Assembly (NCBI GenBank): GCA_958496175.1
Contig: OY292278.1
Location: forward strand, 31,124,001-31,188,000
Reading direction: 5' to 3'
From: Sisyra terminalis
Taxonomy: Eukaryota > Arthropoda > Insecta > Neuroptera > Sisyridae
Length of the DNA stretch: 64,000 bases
Below are positions 38,801 through 53,800 of the stretch, piece after piece (the first letter of the stretch is position 1; each line of letters opens with the position of its first letter). Made by a program: the position numbers and the translations under genes. The notes beneath the pieces were generated by a model that saw nothing but the letters and a program-made list of their open reading frames with translations, did not search any database and was not told the origin of the DNA.

Positions 38801-41800
38801 CGCTTGAATTAGCAGACGAACTACTGTTGTCAGCTGAGCTTGCAGCATTGTCGCTTGAGTTAGATGATGATGATGAGCTAGCGTTGCTGTCAGAAGCCGA
38901 GTTCGATGAGCTGCTGCTGGCACTGTCGTTTGAGTTGGATGATGATGATGATGATGCTGAGCTATTATCACTGGATGCGCTTGAAGACGAGTTAGAACTG
39001 CCGCTTGAATTAGCAGACGAACTACTGTTGTCAGCTGAGCTTGCAGCATTGTCGCTTGAGTTAGATGATGATGATGAGCTAGCGTTGCTGTCAGAAGCCG
39101 AGTTCGATGAGCTGCTGCTGGCACTGTCGTTTGAGTTGGATGATGATGATGATGCTGAGCTATTATCACTGGATGCGCTTGAAGACGAGTTAGAACTGCC
39201 GCTTGAATTAGCAGACGAACTACTGTTGTCAGCTGAGCTTGCAGCATTGTCGCTTGAGTTAGATGATGATGATGAGCTAGCGTTGCTGTCAGAAGCCGAG
39301 TTCGATGAGCTGCTGCTGGCACTGTCGTTTGAGTTGGATGATGATGATGATGCTGAGCTATTATCACTGGATGCGCTTGAAGACGAGTTAGAACTGCCGC
39401 TTGAATTAGCAGACGAACTACTGTTGTCAGCTGAGCTTGCAGCATTGTCGCTTGAGTTAGATGATGATGATGAGCTAGCGTTGCTGTCAGAAGCCGAGTT
39501 CGATGAGCTGCTGCTGGCACTGTCGTTTGAGTTGGATGATGATGATGATGCTGAGCTATTATCACTGGATGCGCTTGAAGACGAGTTAGAACTGCCGCTT
39601 GAATTAGCAGACGAACTACTGTTGTCAGCTGAGCTTGCAGCATTGTCGCTTGAGTTAGATGATGATGATGAGCTAGCGTTGCTGTCAGAAGCCGAGTTCG
39701 ATGAGCTGCTGCTGGCACTGTCGTTTGAGTTGGATGATGATGATGATGCTGAGCTATTATCACTGGATGCGCTTGAAGACGAGTTAGAACTGCCGCTTGA
39801 ATTAGCAGACGAACTACTGTTGTCAGCTGAGCTTGCAGCATTGTCGCTTGAGTTAGATGATGATGATGAGCTAGCGTTGCTGTCAGAAGCCGAGTTCGAT
39901 GAGCTGCTGCTGGCACTGTCGTTTGAGTTGGATGATGATGATGATGCTGAGCTATTATCACTGGATGCGCTTGAAGACGAGTTAGAACTGCCGCTTGAAT
40001 TAGCAGACGAACTACTGTTGTCAGCTGAGCTTGCAGCATTGTCGCTTGAGTTAGATGATGATGATGAGCTAGCGTTGCTGTCAGAAGCCGAGTTCGATGA
40101 GCTGCTGCTGGCACTGTCGTTTGAGTTGGATGATGATGATGATGCTGAGCTATTATCACTGGATGCGCTTGAAGACGAGTTAGAACTGCCGCTTGAATTA
40201 GCAGACGAACTACTGTTGTCAGCTGAGCTTGCAGCATTGTCGCTTGAGTTAGATGATGATGATGAGCTAGCGTTGCTGTCAGAAGCCGAGTTCGATGAGC
40301 TGCTGCTGGCACTGTCGTTTGAGTTGGATGATGATGATGATGCTGAGCTATTATCACTGGATGCGCTTGAAGACGAGTTAGAACTGCCGCTTGAATTAGC
40401 AGACGAACTACTGTTGTCAGCTGAGCTTGCAGCATTGTCGCTTGAGTTAGATGATGATGATGAGCTAGCGTTGCTGTCAGAAGCCGAGTTCGATGAGCTG
40501 CTGCTGGCACTGTCGTTTGAGTTGGATGATGATGATGATGCTGAGCTATTATCACTGGATGCGCTTGAAGACGAGTTAGAACTGCCGCTTGAATTAGCAG
40601 ACGAACTACTGTTGTCAGCTGAGCTTGCAGCATTGTCGCTTGAGTTAGATGATGATGATGAGCTAGCGTTGCTGTCAGAAGCCGAGTTCGATGAGCTGCT
40701 GCTGGCACTGTCGTTTGAGTTGGATGATGATGATGATGCTGAGCTATTATCACTGGATGCGCTTGAAGACGAGTTAGAACTGCCGCTTGAATTAGCAGAC
40801 GAACTACTGTTGTCAGCTGAGCTTGCAGCATTGTCGCTTGAGTTAGATGATGATGATGAGCTAGCGTTGCTGTCAGAAGCCGAGTTCGATGAGCTGCTGC
40901 TGGCACTGTCGTTTGAGTTGGATGATGATGATGATGCTGAGCTATTATCACTGGATGCGCTTGAAGACGAGTTAGAACTGCCGCTTGAATTAGCAGACGA
41001 ACTACTGTTGTCAGCTGAGCTTGCAGCATTGTCGCTTGAGTTAGATGATGATGATGAGCTAGCGTTGCTGTCAGAAGCCGAGTTCGATGAGCTGCTGCTG
41101 GCACTGTCGTTTGAGTTGGATGATGATGATGATGATGCTGAGCTATTATCACTGGATGCGCTTGAAGACGAGTTAGAACTGCCGCTTGAATTAGCAGACG
41201 AACTACTGTTGTCAGCTGAGCTTGCAGCATTGTCGCTTGAGTTAGATGATGATGATGAGCTAGCGTTGCTGTCAGAAGCCGAGTTCGATGAGCTGCTGCT
41301 GGCACTGTCGTTTGAGTTGGATGATGATGATGATGCTGAGCTATTATCACTGGATGCGCTTGAAGACGAGTTAGAACTGCCGCTTGAATTAGCAGACGAA
41401 CTACTGTTGTCAGCTGAGCTTGCAGCATTGTCGCTTGAGTTAGATGATGATGATGAGCTAGCGTTGCTGTCAGAAGCCGAGTTCGATGAGCTGCTGCTGG
41501 CACTGTCGTTTGAGTTGGATGATGATGATGATGCTGAGCTATTATCACTGGATGCGCTTGAAGACGAGTTAGAACTGCCGCTTGAATTAGCAGACGAACT
41601 ACTGTTGTCAGCTGAGCTTGCAGCATTGTCGCTTGAGTTAGATGATGATGATGAGCTAGCGTTGCTGTCAGAAGCCGAGTTCGATGAGCTGCTGCTGGCA
41701 CTGTCGTTTGAGTTGGATGATGATGATGATGCTGAGCTATTATCACTGGATGCGCTTGAAGACGAGTTAGAACTGCCGCTTGAATTAGCAGACGAACTAC

Positions 41801-44800
41801 TGTTGTCAGCTGAGCTTGCAGCATTGTCGCTTGAGTTAGATGATGATGATGAGCTAGCGTTGCTGTCAGAAGCCGAGTTCGATGAGCTGCTGCTGGCACT
41901 GTCGTTTGAGTTGGATGATGATGATGATGCTGAGCTATTATCACTGGATGCGCTTGAAGACGAGTTAGAACTGCCGCTTGAATTAGCAGACGAACTACTG
42001 TTGTCAGCTGAGCTTGCAGCATTGTCGCTTGAGTTAGATGATGATGATGAGCTAGCGTTGCTGTCAGAAGCCGAGTTCGATGAGCTGCTGCTGGCACTGT
42101 CGTTTGAGTTGGATGATGATGATGATGCTGAGCTATTATCACTGGATGCGCTTGAAGACGAGTTAGAACTGCCGCTTGAATTAGCAGACGAACTACTGTT
42201 GTCAGCTGAGCTTGCAGCATTGTCGCTTGAGTTAGATGATGATGATGAGCTAGCGTTGCTGTCAGAAGCCGAGTTCGATGAGCTGCTGCTGGCACTGTCG
42301 TTTGAGTTGGATGATGATGATGATGCTGAGCTATTATCACTGGATGCGCTTGAAGACGAGTTAGAACTGCCGCTTGAATTAGCAGACGAACTACTGTTGT
42401 CAGCTGAGCTTGCAGCATTGTCGCTTGAGTTAGATGATGATGATGAGCTAGCGTTGCTGTCAGAAGCCGAGTTCGATGAGCTGCTGCTGGCACTGTCGTT
42501 TGAGTTGGATGATGATGATGATGCTGAGCTATTATCACTGGATGCGCTTGAAGACGAGTTAGAACTGCCGCTTGAATTAGCAGACGAACTACTGTTGTCA
42601 GCTGAGCTTGCAGCATTGTCGCTTGAGTTAGATGATGATGATGAGCTAGCGTTGCTGTCAGAAGCCGAGTTCGATGAGCTGCTGCTGGCACTGTCGTTTG
42701 AGTTGGATGATGATGATGATGCTGAGCTATTATCACTGGATGCGCTTGAAGACGAGTTAGAACTGCCGCTTGAATTAGCAGACGAACTACTGTTGTCAGC
42801 TGAGCTTGCAGCATTGTCGCTTGAGTTAGATGATGATGATGAGCTAGCGTTGCTGTCAGAAGCCGAGTTCGATGAGCTGCTGCTGGCACTGTCGTTTGAG
42901 TTGGATGATGATGATGATGCTGAGCTATTATCACTGGATGCGCTTGAAGACGAGTTAGAACTGCCGCTTGAATTAGCAGACGAACTACTGTTGTCAGCTG
43001 AGCTTGCAGCATTGTCGCTTGAGTTAGATGATGATGATGAGCTAGCGTTGCTGTCAGAAGCCGAGTTCGATGAGCTGCTGCTGGCACTGTCGTTTGAGTT
43101 GGATGATGATGATGATGCTGAGCTATTATCACTGGATGCGCTTGAAGACGAGTTAGAACTGCCGCTTGAATTAGCAGACGAACTACTGTTGTCAGCTGAG
43201 CTTGCAGCATTGTCGCTTGAGTTAGATGATGATGATGAGCTAGCGTTGCTGTCAGAAGCCGAGTTCGATGAGCTGCTGCTGGCACTGTCGTTTGAGTTGG
43301 ATGATGATGATGATGCTGAGCTATTATCACTGGATGCGCTTGAAGACGAGTTAGAACTGCCGCTTGAATTAGCAGACGAACTACTGTTGTCAGCTGAGCT
43401 TGCAGCATTGTCGCTTGAGTTAGATGATGATGATGAGCTAGCGTTGCTGTCAGAAGCCGAGTTCGATGAGCTGCTGCTGGCACTGTCGTTTGAGTTGGAT
43501 GATGATGATGATGCTGAGCTATTATCACTGGATGCGCTTGAAGACGAGTTAGAACTGCCGCTTGAATTAGCAGACGAACTACTGTTGTCAGCTGAGCTTG
43601 CAGCATTGTCGCTTGAGTTAGATGATGATGATGAGCTAGCGTTGCTGTCAGAAGCCGAGTTCGATGAGCTGCTGCTGGCACTGTCGTTTGAGTTGGATGA
43701 TGATGATGATGCTGAGCTATTATCACTGGATGCGCTTGAAGACGAGTTAGAACTGCCGCTTGAATTAGCAGACGAACTACTGTTGTCAGCTGAGCTTGCA
43801 GCATTGTCGCTTGAGTTAGATGATGATGATGAGCTAGCGTTGCTGTCAGAAGCCGAGTTCGATGAGCTGCTGCTGGCACTGTCGTTTGAGTTGGATGATG
43901 ATGATGATGCTGAGCTATTATCACTGGATGCGCTTGAAGACGAGTTAGAACTGCCGCTTGAATTAGCAGACGAACTACTGTTGTCAGCTGAGCTTGCAGC
44001 ATTGTCGCTTGAGTTAGATGATGATGATGAGCTAGCGTTGCTGTCAGAAGCCGAGTTCGATGAGCTGCTGCTGGCACTGTCGTTTGAGTTGGATGATGAT
44101 GATGATGCTGAGCTATTATCACTGGATGCGCTTGAAGACGAGTTAGAACTGCCGCTTGAATTAGCAGACGAACTACTGTTGTCAGCTGAGCTTGCAGCAT
44201 TGTCGCTTGAGTTAGATGATGATGATGAGCTAGCGTTGCTGTCAGAAGCCGAGTTCGATGAGCTGCTGCTGGCACTGTCGTTTGAGTTGGATGATGATGA
44301 TGATGCTGAGCTATTATCACTGGATGCGCTTGAAGACGAGTTAGAACTGCCGCTTGAATTAGCAGACGAACTACTGTTGTCAGCTGAGCTTGCAGCATTG
44401 TCGCTTGAGTTAGATGATGATGATGAGCTAGCGTTGCTGTCAGAAGCCGAGTTCGATGAGCTGCTGCTGGCACTGTCGTTTGAGTTGGATGATGATGATG
44501 ATGCTGAGCTATTATCACTGGATGCGCTTGAAGACGAGTTAGAACTGCCGCTTGAATTAGCAGACGAACTACTGTTGTCAGCTGAGCTTGCAGCATTGTC
44601 GCTTGAGTTAGATGATGATGATGAGCTAGCGTTGCTGTCAGAAGCCGAGTTCGATGAGCTGCTGCTGGCACTGTCGTTTGAGTTGGATGATGATGATGAT
44701 GCTGAGCTATTATCACTGGATGCGCTTGAAGACGAGTTAGAACTGCCGCTTGAATTAGCAGACGAACTACTGTTGTCAGCTGAGCTTGCAGCATTGTCGC

Positions 44801-47800
44801 TTGAGTTAGATGATGATGATGAGCTAGCGTTGCTGTCAGAAGCCGAGTTCGATGAGCTGCTGCTGGCACTGTCGTTTGAGTTGGATGATGATGATGATGC
44901 TGAGCTATTATCACTGGATGCGCTTGAAGACGAGTTAGAACTGCCGCTTGAATTAGCAGACGAACTACTGTTGTCAGCTGAGCTTGCAGCATTGTCGCTT
45001 GAGTTAGATGATGATGATGAGCTAGCGTTGCTGTCAGAAGCCGAGTTCGATGAGCTGCTGCTGGCACTGTCGTTTGAGTTGGATGATGATGATGATGCTG
45101 AGCTATTATCACTGGATGCGCTTGAAGACGAGTTAGAACTGCCGCTTGAATTAGCAGACGAACTACTGTTGTCAGCTGAGCTTGCAGCATTGTCGCTTGA
45201 GTTAGATGATGATGATGAGCTAGCGTTGCTGTCAGAAGCCGAGTTCGATGAGCTGCTGCTGGCACTGTCGTTTGAGTTGGATGATGATGATGATGCTGAG
45301 CTATTATCACTGGATGCGCTTGAAGACGAGTTAGAACTGCCGCTTGAATTAGCAGACGAACTACTGTTGTCAGCTGAGCTTGCAGCATTGTCGCTTGAGT
45401 TAGATGATGATGATGAGCTAGCGTTGCTGTCAGAAGCCGAGTTCGATGAGCTGCTGCTGGCACTGTCGTTTGAGTTGGATGATGATGATGATGCTGAGCT
45501 ATTATCACTGGATGCGCTTGAAGACGAGTTAGAACTGCCGCTTGAATTAGCAGACGAACTACTGTTGTCAGCTGAGCTTGCAGCATTGTCGCTTGAGTTA
45601 GATGATGATGATGAGCTAGCGTTGCTGTCAGAAGCCGAGTTCGATGAGCTGCTGCTGGCACTGTCGTTTGAGTTGGATGATGATGATGATGCTGAGCTAT
45701 TATCACTGGATGCGCTTGAAGACGAGTTAGAACTGCCGCTTGAATTAGCAGACGAACTACTGTTGTCAGCTGAGCTTGCAGCATTGTCGCTTGAGTTAGA
45801 TGATGATGATGAGCTAGCGTTGCTGTCAGAAGCCGAGTTCGATGAGCTGCTGCTGGCACTGTCGTTTGAGTTGGATGATGATGATGATGCTGAGCTATTA
45901 TCACTGGATGCGCTTGAAGACGAGTTAGAACTGCCGCTTGAATTAGCAGACGAACTACTGTTGTCAGCTGAGCTTGCAGCATTGTCGCTTGAGTTAGATG
46001 ATGATGATGAGCTAGCGTTGCTGTCAGAAGCCGAGTTCGATGAGCTGCTGCTGGCACTGTCGTTTGAGTTGGATGATGATGATGATGCTGAGCTATTATC
46101 ACTGGATGCGCTTGAAGACGAGTTAGAACTGCCGCTTGAATTAGCAGACGAACTACTGTTGTCAGCTGAGCTTGCAGCATTGTCGCTTGAGTTAGATGAT
46201 GATGATGAGCTAGCGTTGCTGTCAGAAGCCGAGTTCGATGAGCTGCTGCTGGCACTGTCGTTTGAGTTGGATGATGATGATGATGCTGAGCTATTATCAC
46301 TGGATGCGCTTGAAGACGAGTTAGAACTGCCGCTTGAATTAGCAGACGAACTACTGTTGTCAGCTGAGCTTGCAGCATTGTCGCTTGAGTTAGATGATGA
46401 TGATGAGCTAGCGTTGCTGTCAGAAGCCGAGTTCGATGAGCTGCTGCTGGCACTGTCGTTTGAGTTGGATGATGATGATGATGCTGAGCTATTATCACTG
46501 GATGCGCTTGAAGACGAGTTAGAACTGCCGCTTGAATTAGCAGACGAACTACTGTTGTCAGCTGAGCTTGCAGCATTGTCGCTTGAGTTAGATGATGATG
46601 ATGAGCTAGCGTTGCTGTCAGAAGCCGAGTTCGATGAGCTGCTGCTGGCACTGTCGTTTGAGTTGGATGATGATGATGATGCTGAGCTATTATCACTGGA
46701 TGCGCTTGAAGACGAGTTAGAACTGCCGCTTGAATTAGCAGACGAACTACTGTTGTCAGCTGAGCTTGCAGCATTGTCGCTTGAGTTAGATGATGATGAT
46801 GAGCTAGCGTTGCTGTCAGAAGCCGAGTTCGATGAGCTGCTGCTGGCACTGTCGTTTGAGTTGGATGATGATGATGATGCTGAGCTATTATCACTGGATG
46901 CGCTTGAAGACGAGTTAGAACTGCCGCTTGAATTAGCAGACGAACTACTGTTGTCAGCTGAGCTTGCAGCATTGTCGCTTGAGTTAGATGATGATGATGA
47001 GCTAGCGTTGCTGTCAGAAGCCGAGTTCGATGAGCTGCTGCTGGCACTGTCGTTTGAGTTGGATGATGATGATGATGCTGAGCTATTATCACTGGATGCG
47101 CTTGAAGACGAGTTAGAACTGCCGCTTGAATTAGCAGACGAACTACTGTTGTCAGCTGAGCTTGCAGCATTGTCGCTTGAGTTAGATGATGATGATGAGC
47201 TAGCGTTGCTGTCAGAAGCCGAGTTCGATGAGCTGCTGCTGGCACTGTCGTTTGAGTTGGATGATGATGATGATGCTGAGCTATTATCACTGGATGCGCT
47301 TGAAGACGAGTTAGAACTGCCGCTTGAATTAGCAGACGAACTACTGTTGTCAGCTGAGCTTGCAGCATTGTCGCTTGAGTTAGATGATGATGATGAGCTA
47401 GCGTTGCTGTCAGAAGCCGAGTTCGATGAGCTGCTGCTGGCACTGTCGTTTGAGTTGGATGATGATGATGATGCTGAGCTATTATCACTGGATGCGCTTG
47501 AAGACGAGTTAGAACTGCCGCTTGAATTAGCAGACGAACTACTGTTGTCAGCTGAGCTTGCAGCATTGTCGCTTGAGTTAGATGATGATGATGAGCTAGC
47601 GTTGCTGTCAGAAGCCGAGTTCGATGAGCTGCTGCTGGCACTGTCGTTTGAGTTGGATGATGATGATGATGCTGAGCTATTATCACTGGATGCGCTTGAA
47701 GACGAGTTAGAACTGCCGCTTGAATTAGCAGACGAACTACTGTTGTCAGCTGAGCTTGCAGCATTGTCGCTTGAGTTAGATGATGATGATGAGCTAGCGT

Positions 47801-50800
47801 TGCTGTCAGAAGCCGAGTTCGATGAGCTGCTGCTGGCACTGTCGTTTGAGTTGGATGATGATGATGATGCTGAGCTATTATCACTGGATGCGCTTGAAGA
47901 CGAGTTAGAACTGCCGCTTGAATTAGCAGACGAACTACTGTTGTCAGCTGAGCTTGCAGCATTGTCGCTTGAGTTAGATGATGATGATGAGCTAGCGTTG
48001 CTGTCAGAAGCCGAGTTCGATGAGCTGCTGCTGGCACTGTCGTTTGAGTTGGATGATGATGATGATGCTGAGCTATTATCACTGGATGCGCTTGAAGACG
48101 AGTTAGAACTGCCGCTTGAATTAGCAGACGAACTACTGTTGTCAGCTGAGCTTGCAGCATTGTCGCTTGAGTTAGATGATGATGATGAGCTAGCGTTGCT
48201 GTCAGAAGCCGAGTTCGATGAGCTGCTGCTGGCACTGTCGTTTGAGTTGGATGATGATGATGATGCTGAGCTATTATCACTGGATGCGCTTGAAGACGAG
48301 TTAGAACTGCCGCTTGAATTAGCAGACGAACTACTGTTGTCAGCTGAGCTTGCAGCATTGTCGCTTGAGTTAGATGATGATGATGAGCTAGCGTTGCTGT
48401 CAGAAGCCGAGTTCGATGAGCTGCTGCTGGCACTGTCGTTTGAGTTGGATGATGATGATGATGCTGAGCTATTATCACTGGATGCGCTTGAAGACGAGTT
48501 AGAACTGCCGCTTGAATTAGCAGACGAACTACTGTTGTCAGCTGAGCTTGCAGCATTGTCGCTTGAGTTAGATGATGATGATGAGCTAGCGTTGCTGTCA
48601 GAAGCCGAGTTCGATGAGCTGCTGCTGGCACTGTCGTTTGAGTTGGATGATGATGATGATGCTGAGCTATTATCACTGGATGCGCTTGAAGACGAGTTAG
48701 AACTGCCGCTTGAATTAGCAGACGAACTACTGTTGTCAGCTGAGCTTGCAGCATTGTCGCTTGAGTTAGATGATGATGATGAGCTAGCGTTGCTGTCAGA
48801 AGCCGAGTTCGATGAGCTGCTGCTGGCACTGTCGTTTGAGTTGGATGATGATGATGATGCTGAGCTATTATCACTGGATGCGCTTGAAGACGAGTTAGAA
48901 CTGCCGCTTGAATTAGCAGACGAACTACTGTTGTCAGCTGAGCTTGCAGCATTGTCGCTTGAGTTAGATGATGATGATGAGCTAGCGTTGCTGTCAGAAG
49001 CCGAGTTCGATGAGCTGCTGCTGGCACTGTCGTTTGAGTTGGATGATGATGATGATGCTGAGCTATTATCACTGGATGCGCTTGAAGACGAGTTAGAACT
49101 GCCGCTTGAATTAGCAGACGAACTACTGTTGTCAGCTGAGCTTGCAGCATTGTCGCTTGAGTTAGATGATGATGATGAGCTAGCGTTGCTGTCAGAAGCC
49201 GAGTTCGATGAGCTGCTGCTGGCACTGTCGTTTGAGTTGGATGATGATGATGATGCTGAGCTATTATCACTGGATGCGCTTGAAGACGAGTTAGAACTGC
49301 CGCTTGAATTAGCAGACGAACTACTGTTGTCAGCTGAGCTTGCAGCATTGTCGCTTGAGTTAGATGATGATGATGAGCTAGCGTTGCTGTCAGAAGCCGA
49401 GTTCGATGAGCTGCTGCTGGCACTGTCGTTTGAGTTGGATGATGATGATGATGCTGAGCTATTATCACTGGATGCGCTTGAAGACGAGTTAGAACTGCCG
49501 CTTGAATTAGCAGACGAACTACTGTTGTCAGCTGAGCTTGCAGCATTGTCGCTTGAGTTAGATGATGATGATGAGCTAGCGTTGCTGTCAGAAGCCGAGT
49601 TCGATGAGCTGCTGCTGGCACTGTCGTTTGAGTTGGATGATGATGATGATGCTGAGCTATTATCACTGGATGCGCTTGAAGACGAGTTAGAACTGCCGCT
49701 TGAATTAGCAGACGAACTACTGTTGTCAGCTGAGCTTGCAGCATTGTCGCTTGAGTTAGATGATGATGATGAGCTAGCGTTGCTGTCAGAAGCCGAGTTC
49801 GATGAGCTGCTGCTGGCACTGTCGTTTGAGTTGGATGATGATGATGATGCTGAGCTATTATCACTGGATGCGCTTGAAGACGAGTTAGAACTGCCGCTTG
49901 AATTAGCAGACGAACTACTGTTGTCAGCTGAGCTTGCAGCATTGTCGCTTGAGTTAGATGATGATGATGAGCTAGCGTTGCTGTCAGAAGCCGAGTTCGA
50001 TGAGCTGCTGCTGGCACTGTCGTTTGAGTTGGATGATGATGATGATGCTGAGCTATTATCACTGGATGCGCTTGAAGACGAGTTAGAACTGCCGCTTGAA
50101 TTAGCAGACGAACTACTGTTGTCAGCTGAGCTTGCAGCATTGTCGCTTGAGTTAGATGATGATGATGAGCTAGCGTTGCTGTCAGAAGCCGAGTTCGATG
50201 AGCTGCTGCTGGCACTGTCGTTTGAGTTGGATGATGATGATGATGCTGAGCTATTATCACTGGATGCGCTTGAAGACGAGTTAGAACTGCCGCTTGAATT
50301 AGCAGACGAACTACTGTTGTCAGCTGAGCTTGCAGCATTGTCGCTTGAGTTAGATGATGATGATGAGCTAGCGTTGCTGTCAGAAGCCGAGTTCGATGAG
50401 CTGCTGCTGGCACTGTCGTTTGAGTTGGATGATGATGATGATGCTGAGCTATTATCACTGGATGCGCTTGAAGACGAGTTAGAACTGCCGCTTGAATTAG
50501 CAGACGAACTACTGTTGTCAGCTGAGCTTGCAGCATTGTCGCTTGAGTTAGATGATGATGATGAGCTAGCGTTGCTGTCAGAAGCCGAGTTCGATGAGCT
50601 GCTGCTGGCACTGTCGTTTGAGTTGGATGATGATGATGATGCTGAGCTATTATCACTGGATGCGCTTGAAGACGAGTTAGAACTGCCGCTTGAATTAGCA
50701 GACGAACTACTGTTGTCAGCTGAGCTTGCAGCATTGTCGCTTGAGTTAGATGATGATGATGAGCTAGCGTTGCTGTCAGAAGCCGAGTTCGATGAGCTGC

Positions 50801-53800
50801 TGCTGGCACTGTCGTTTGAGTTGGATGATGATGATGATGCTGAGCTATTATCACTGGATGCGCTTGAAGACGAGTTAGAACTGCCGCTTGAATTAGCAGA
50901 CGAACTACTGTTGTCAGCTGAGCTTGCAGCATTGTCGCTTGAGTTAGATGATGATGATGAGCTAGCGTTGCTGTCAGAAGCCGAGTTCGATGAGCTGCTG
51001 CTGGCACTGTCGTTTGAGTTGGATGATGATGATGATGCTGAGCTATTATCACTGGATGCGCTTGAAGACGAGTTAGAACTGCCGCTTGAATTAGCAGACG
51101 AACTACTGTTGTCAGCTGAGCTTGCAGCATTGTCGCTTGAGTTAGATGATGATGATGAGCTAGCGTCGCTGTCAGAAGCCGAGTTCGATGAGCTGCTGCT
51201 GGCACTGTCGTTTGAGTTGGATGATGATGATGATGCTGAGCTATTATCACTGGATGCGCTTGAAGACGAGTTAGAACTGCCGCTTGAATTAGCAGACGAA
51301 CTACTGTTGTCAGCTGAGCTTGCAGCATTGTCGCTTGAGTTAGATGATGATGATGAGCTAGCGTTGCTGTCAGAAGCCGAGTTCGATGAGCTGCTGCTGG
51401 CACTGTCGTTTGAGTTGGATGATGATGATGATGCTGAGCTATTATCACTGGATGCGCTTGAAGACGAGTTAGAACTGCCGCTTGAATTAGCAGACGAACT
51501 ACTGTTGTCAGCTGAGCTTGCAGCATTGTCGCTTGAGTTAGATGATGATGATGAGCTAGCGTTGCTGTCAGAAGCCGAGTTCGATGAGCTGCTGCTGGCA
51601 CTGTCGTTTGAGTTGGATGATGATGATGATGCTGAGCTATTATCACTGGATGCGCTTGAAGACGAGTTAGAACTGCCGCTTGAATTAGCAGACGAACTAC
51701 TGTTGTCAGCTGAGCTTGCAGCATTGTCGCTTGAGTTAGATGATGATGATGAGCTAGCGTCGCTGTCAGAAGCCGAGTTCGATGAGCTGCTGCTGGCACT
51801 GTCGTTTGAGTTGGATGATGATGATGATGATGCTGAGCTATTATCACTGGATGCGCTTGAAGACGAGTTAGAACTGCCGCTTGAATTAGCAGACGAACTA
51901 CTGTTGTCAGCTGAGCTTGCAGCATTGTCGCTTGAGTTAGATGATGATGATGAGCTAGCGTCGCTGTCAGAAGCCGAGTTCGATGAGCTGCTGCTGGCAC
52001 TGTCGTTTGAGTTGGATGATGATGATGATGATGCTGAGCTATTATCACTGGATGCGCTTGAAGACGAGTTAGAACTGCCGCTTGAATTAGCAGACGAACT
52101 ACTGTTGTCAGCTGAGCTTGCAGCATTGTCGCTTGAGTTAGATGATGATGATGAGCTAGCGTTGCTGTCAGAAGCCGAGTTCGATGAGCTGCTGCTGGCA
52201 CTGTCGTTTGAGTTGGATGATGATGATGATGCTGAGCTATTATCACTGGATGCGCTTGAAGACGAGTTAGAACTGCCGCTTGAATTAGCAGACGAACTAC
52301 TGTTGTCAGCTGAGCTTGCAGCATTGTCGCTTGAGTTAGATGATGATGATGAGCTAGCGTTGCTGTCAGAAGCCGAGTTCGATGAGCTGCTGCTGGCACT
52401 GTCGTTTGAGTTGGATGATGATGATGATGCTGAGCTATTATCACTGGATGCGCTTGAAGACGAGTTAGAACTGCCGCTTGAATTAGCAGACGAACTACTG
52501 TTGTCAGCTGAGCTTGCAGCATTGTCGCTTGAGTTAGATGATGATGATGAGCTAGCGTTGCTGTCAGAAGCCGAGTTCGATGAGCTGCTGCTGGCACTGT
52601 CGTTTGAGTTGGATGATGATGATGATGCTGAGCTATTATCACTGGATGCGCTTGAAGACGAGTTAGAACTGCCGCTTGAATTAGCAGACGAACTACTGTT
52701 GTCAGCTGAGCTTGCAGCATTGTCGCTTGAGTTAGATGATGATGATGAGCTAGCGTTGCTGTCAGAAGCCGAGTTCGATGAGCTGCTGCTGGCACTGTCG
52801 TTTGAGTTGGATGATGATGATGATGCTGAGCTATTATCACTGGATGCGCTTGAAGACGAGTTAGAACTGCCGCTTGAATTAGCAGACGAACTACTGTTGT
52901 CAGCTGAGCTTGCAGCATTGTCGCTTGAGTTAGATGATGATGATGAGCTAGCGTTGCTGTCAGAAGCCGAGTTCGATGAGCTGCTGCTGGCACTGTCGTT
53001 TGAGTTGGATGATGATGATGATGCTGAGCTATTATCACTGGATGCGCTTGAAGACGAGTTAGAACTGCCGCTTGAATTAGCAGACGAACTACTGTTGTCA
53101 GCTGAGCTTGCAGCATTGTCGCTTGAGTTAGATGATGATGATGAGCTAGCGTTGCTGTCAGAAGCCGAGTTCGATGAGCTGCTGCTGGCACTGTCGTTTG
53201 AGTTGGATGATGATGATGATGCTGAGCTATTATCACTGGATGCGCTTGAAGACGAGTTAGAACTGCCGCTTGAATTAGCAGACGAACTACTGTTGTCAGC
53301 TGAGCTTGCAGCATTGTCGCTTGAGTTAGATGATGATGATGAGCTAGCGTTGCTGTCAGAAGCCGAGTTCGATGAGCTGCTGCTGGCACTGTCGTTTGAG
53401 TTGGATGATGATGATGATGCTGAGCTATTATCACTGGATGCGCTTGAAGACGAGTTAGAACTGCCGCTTGAATTAGCAGACGAACTACTGTTGTCAGCTG
53501 AGCTTGCAGCATTGTCGCTTGAGTTAGATGATGATGATGAGCTAGCGTTGCTGTCAGAAGCCGAGTTCGATGAGCTGCTGCTGGCACTGTCGTTTGAGTT
53601 GGATGATGATGATGATGCTGAGCTATTATCACTGGATGCGCTTGAAGACGAGTTAGAACTGTCGCTTGAATTAGCAGACGAACTACTGTTGTCAGCTGAG
53701 CTTGCAGCATTGTCGCTTGAGTTAGATGATGATGATGAGCTAGCGTTGCTGTCAGAAGCCGAGATCGATGAGCTGCTGCTGGCACTGTCGTTTGAGTTGG

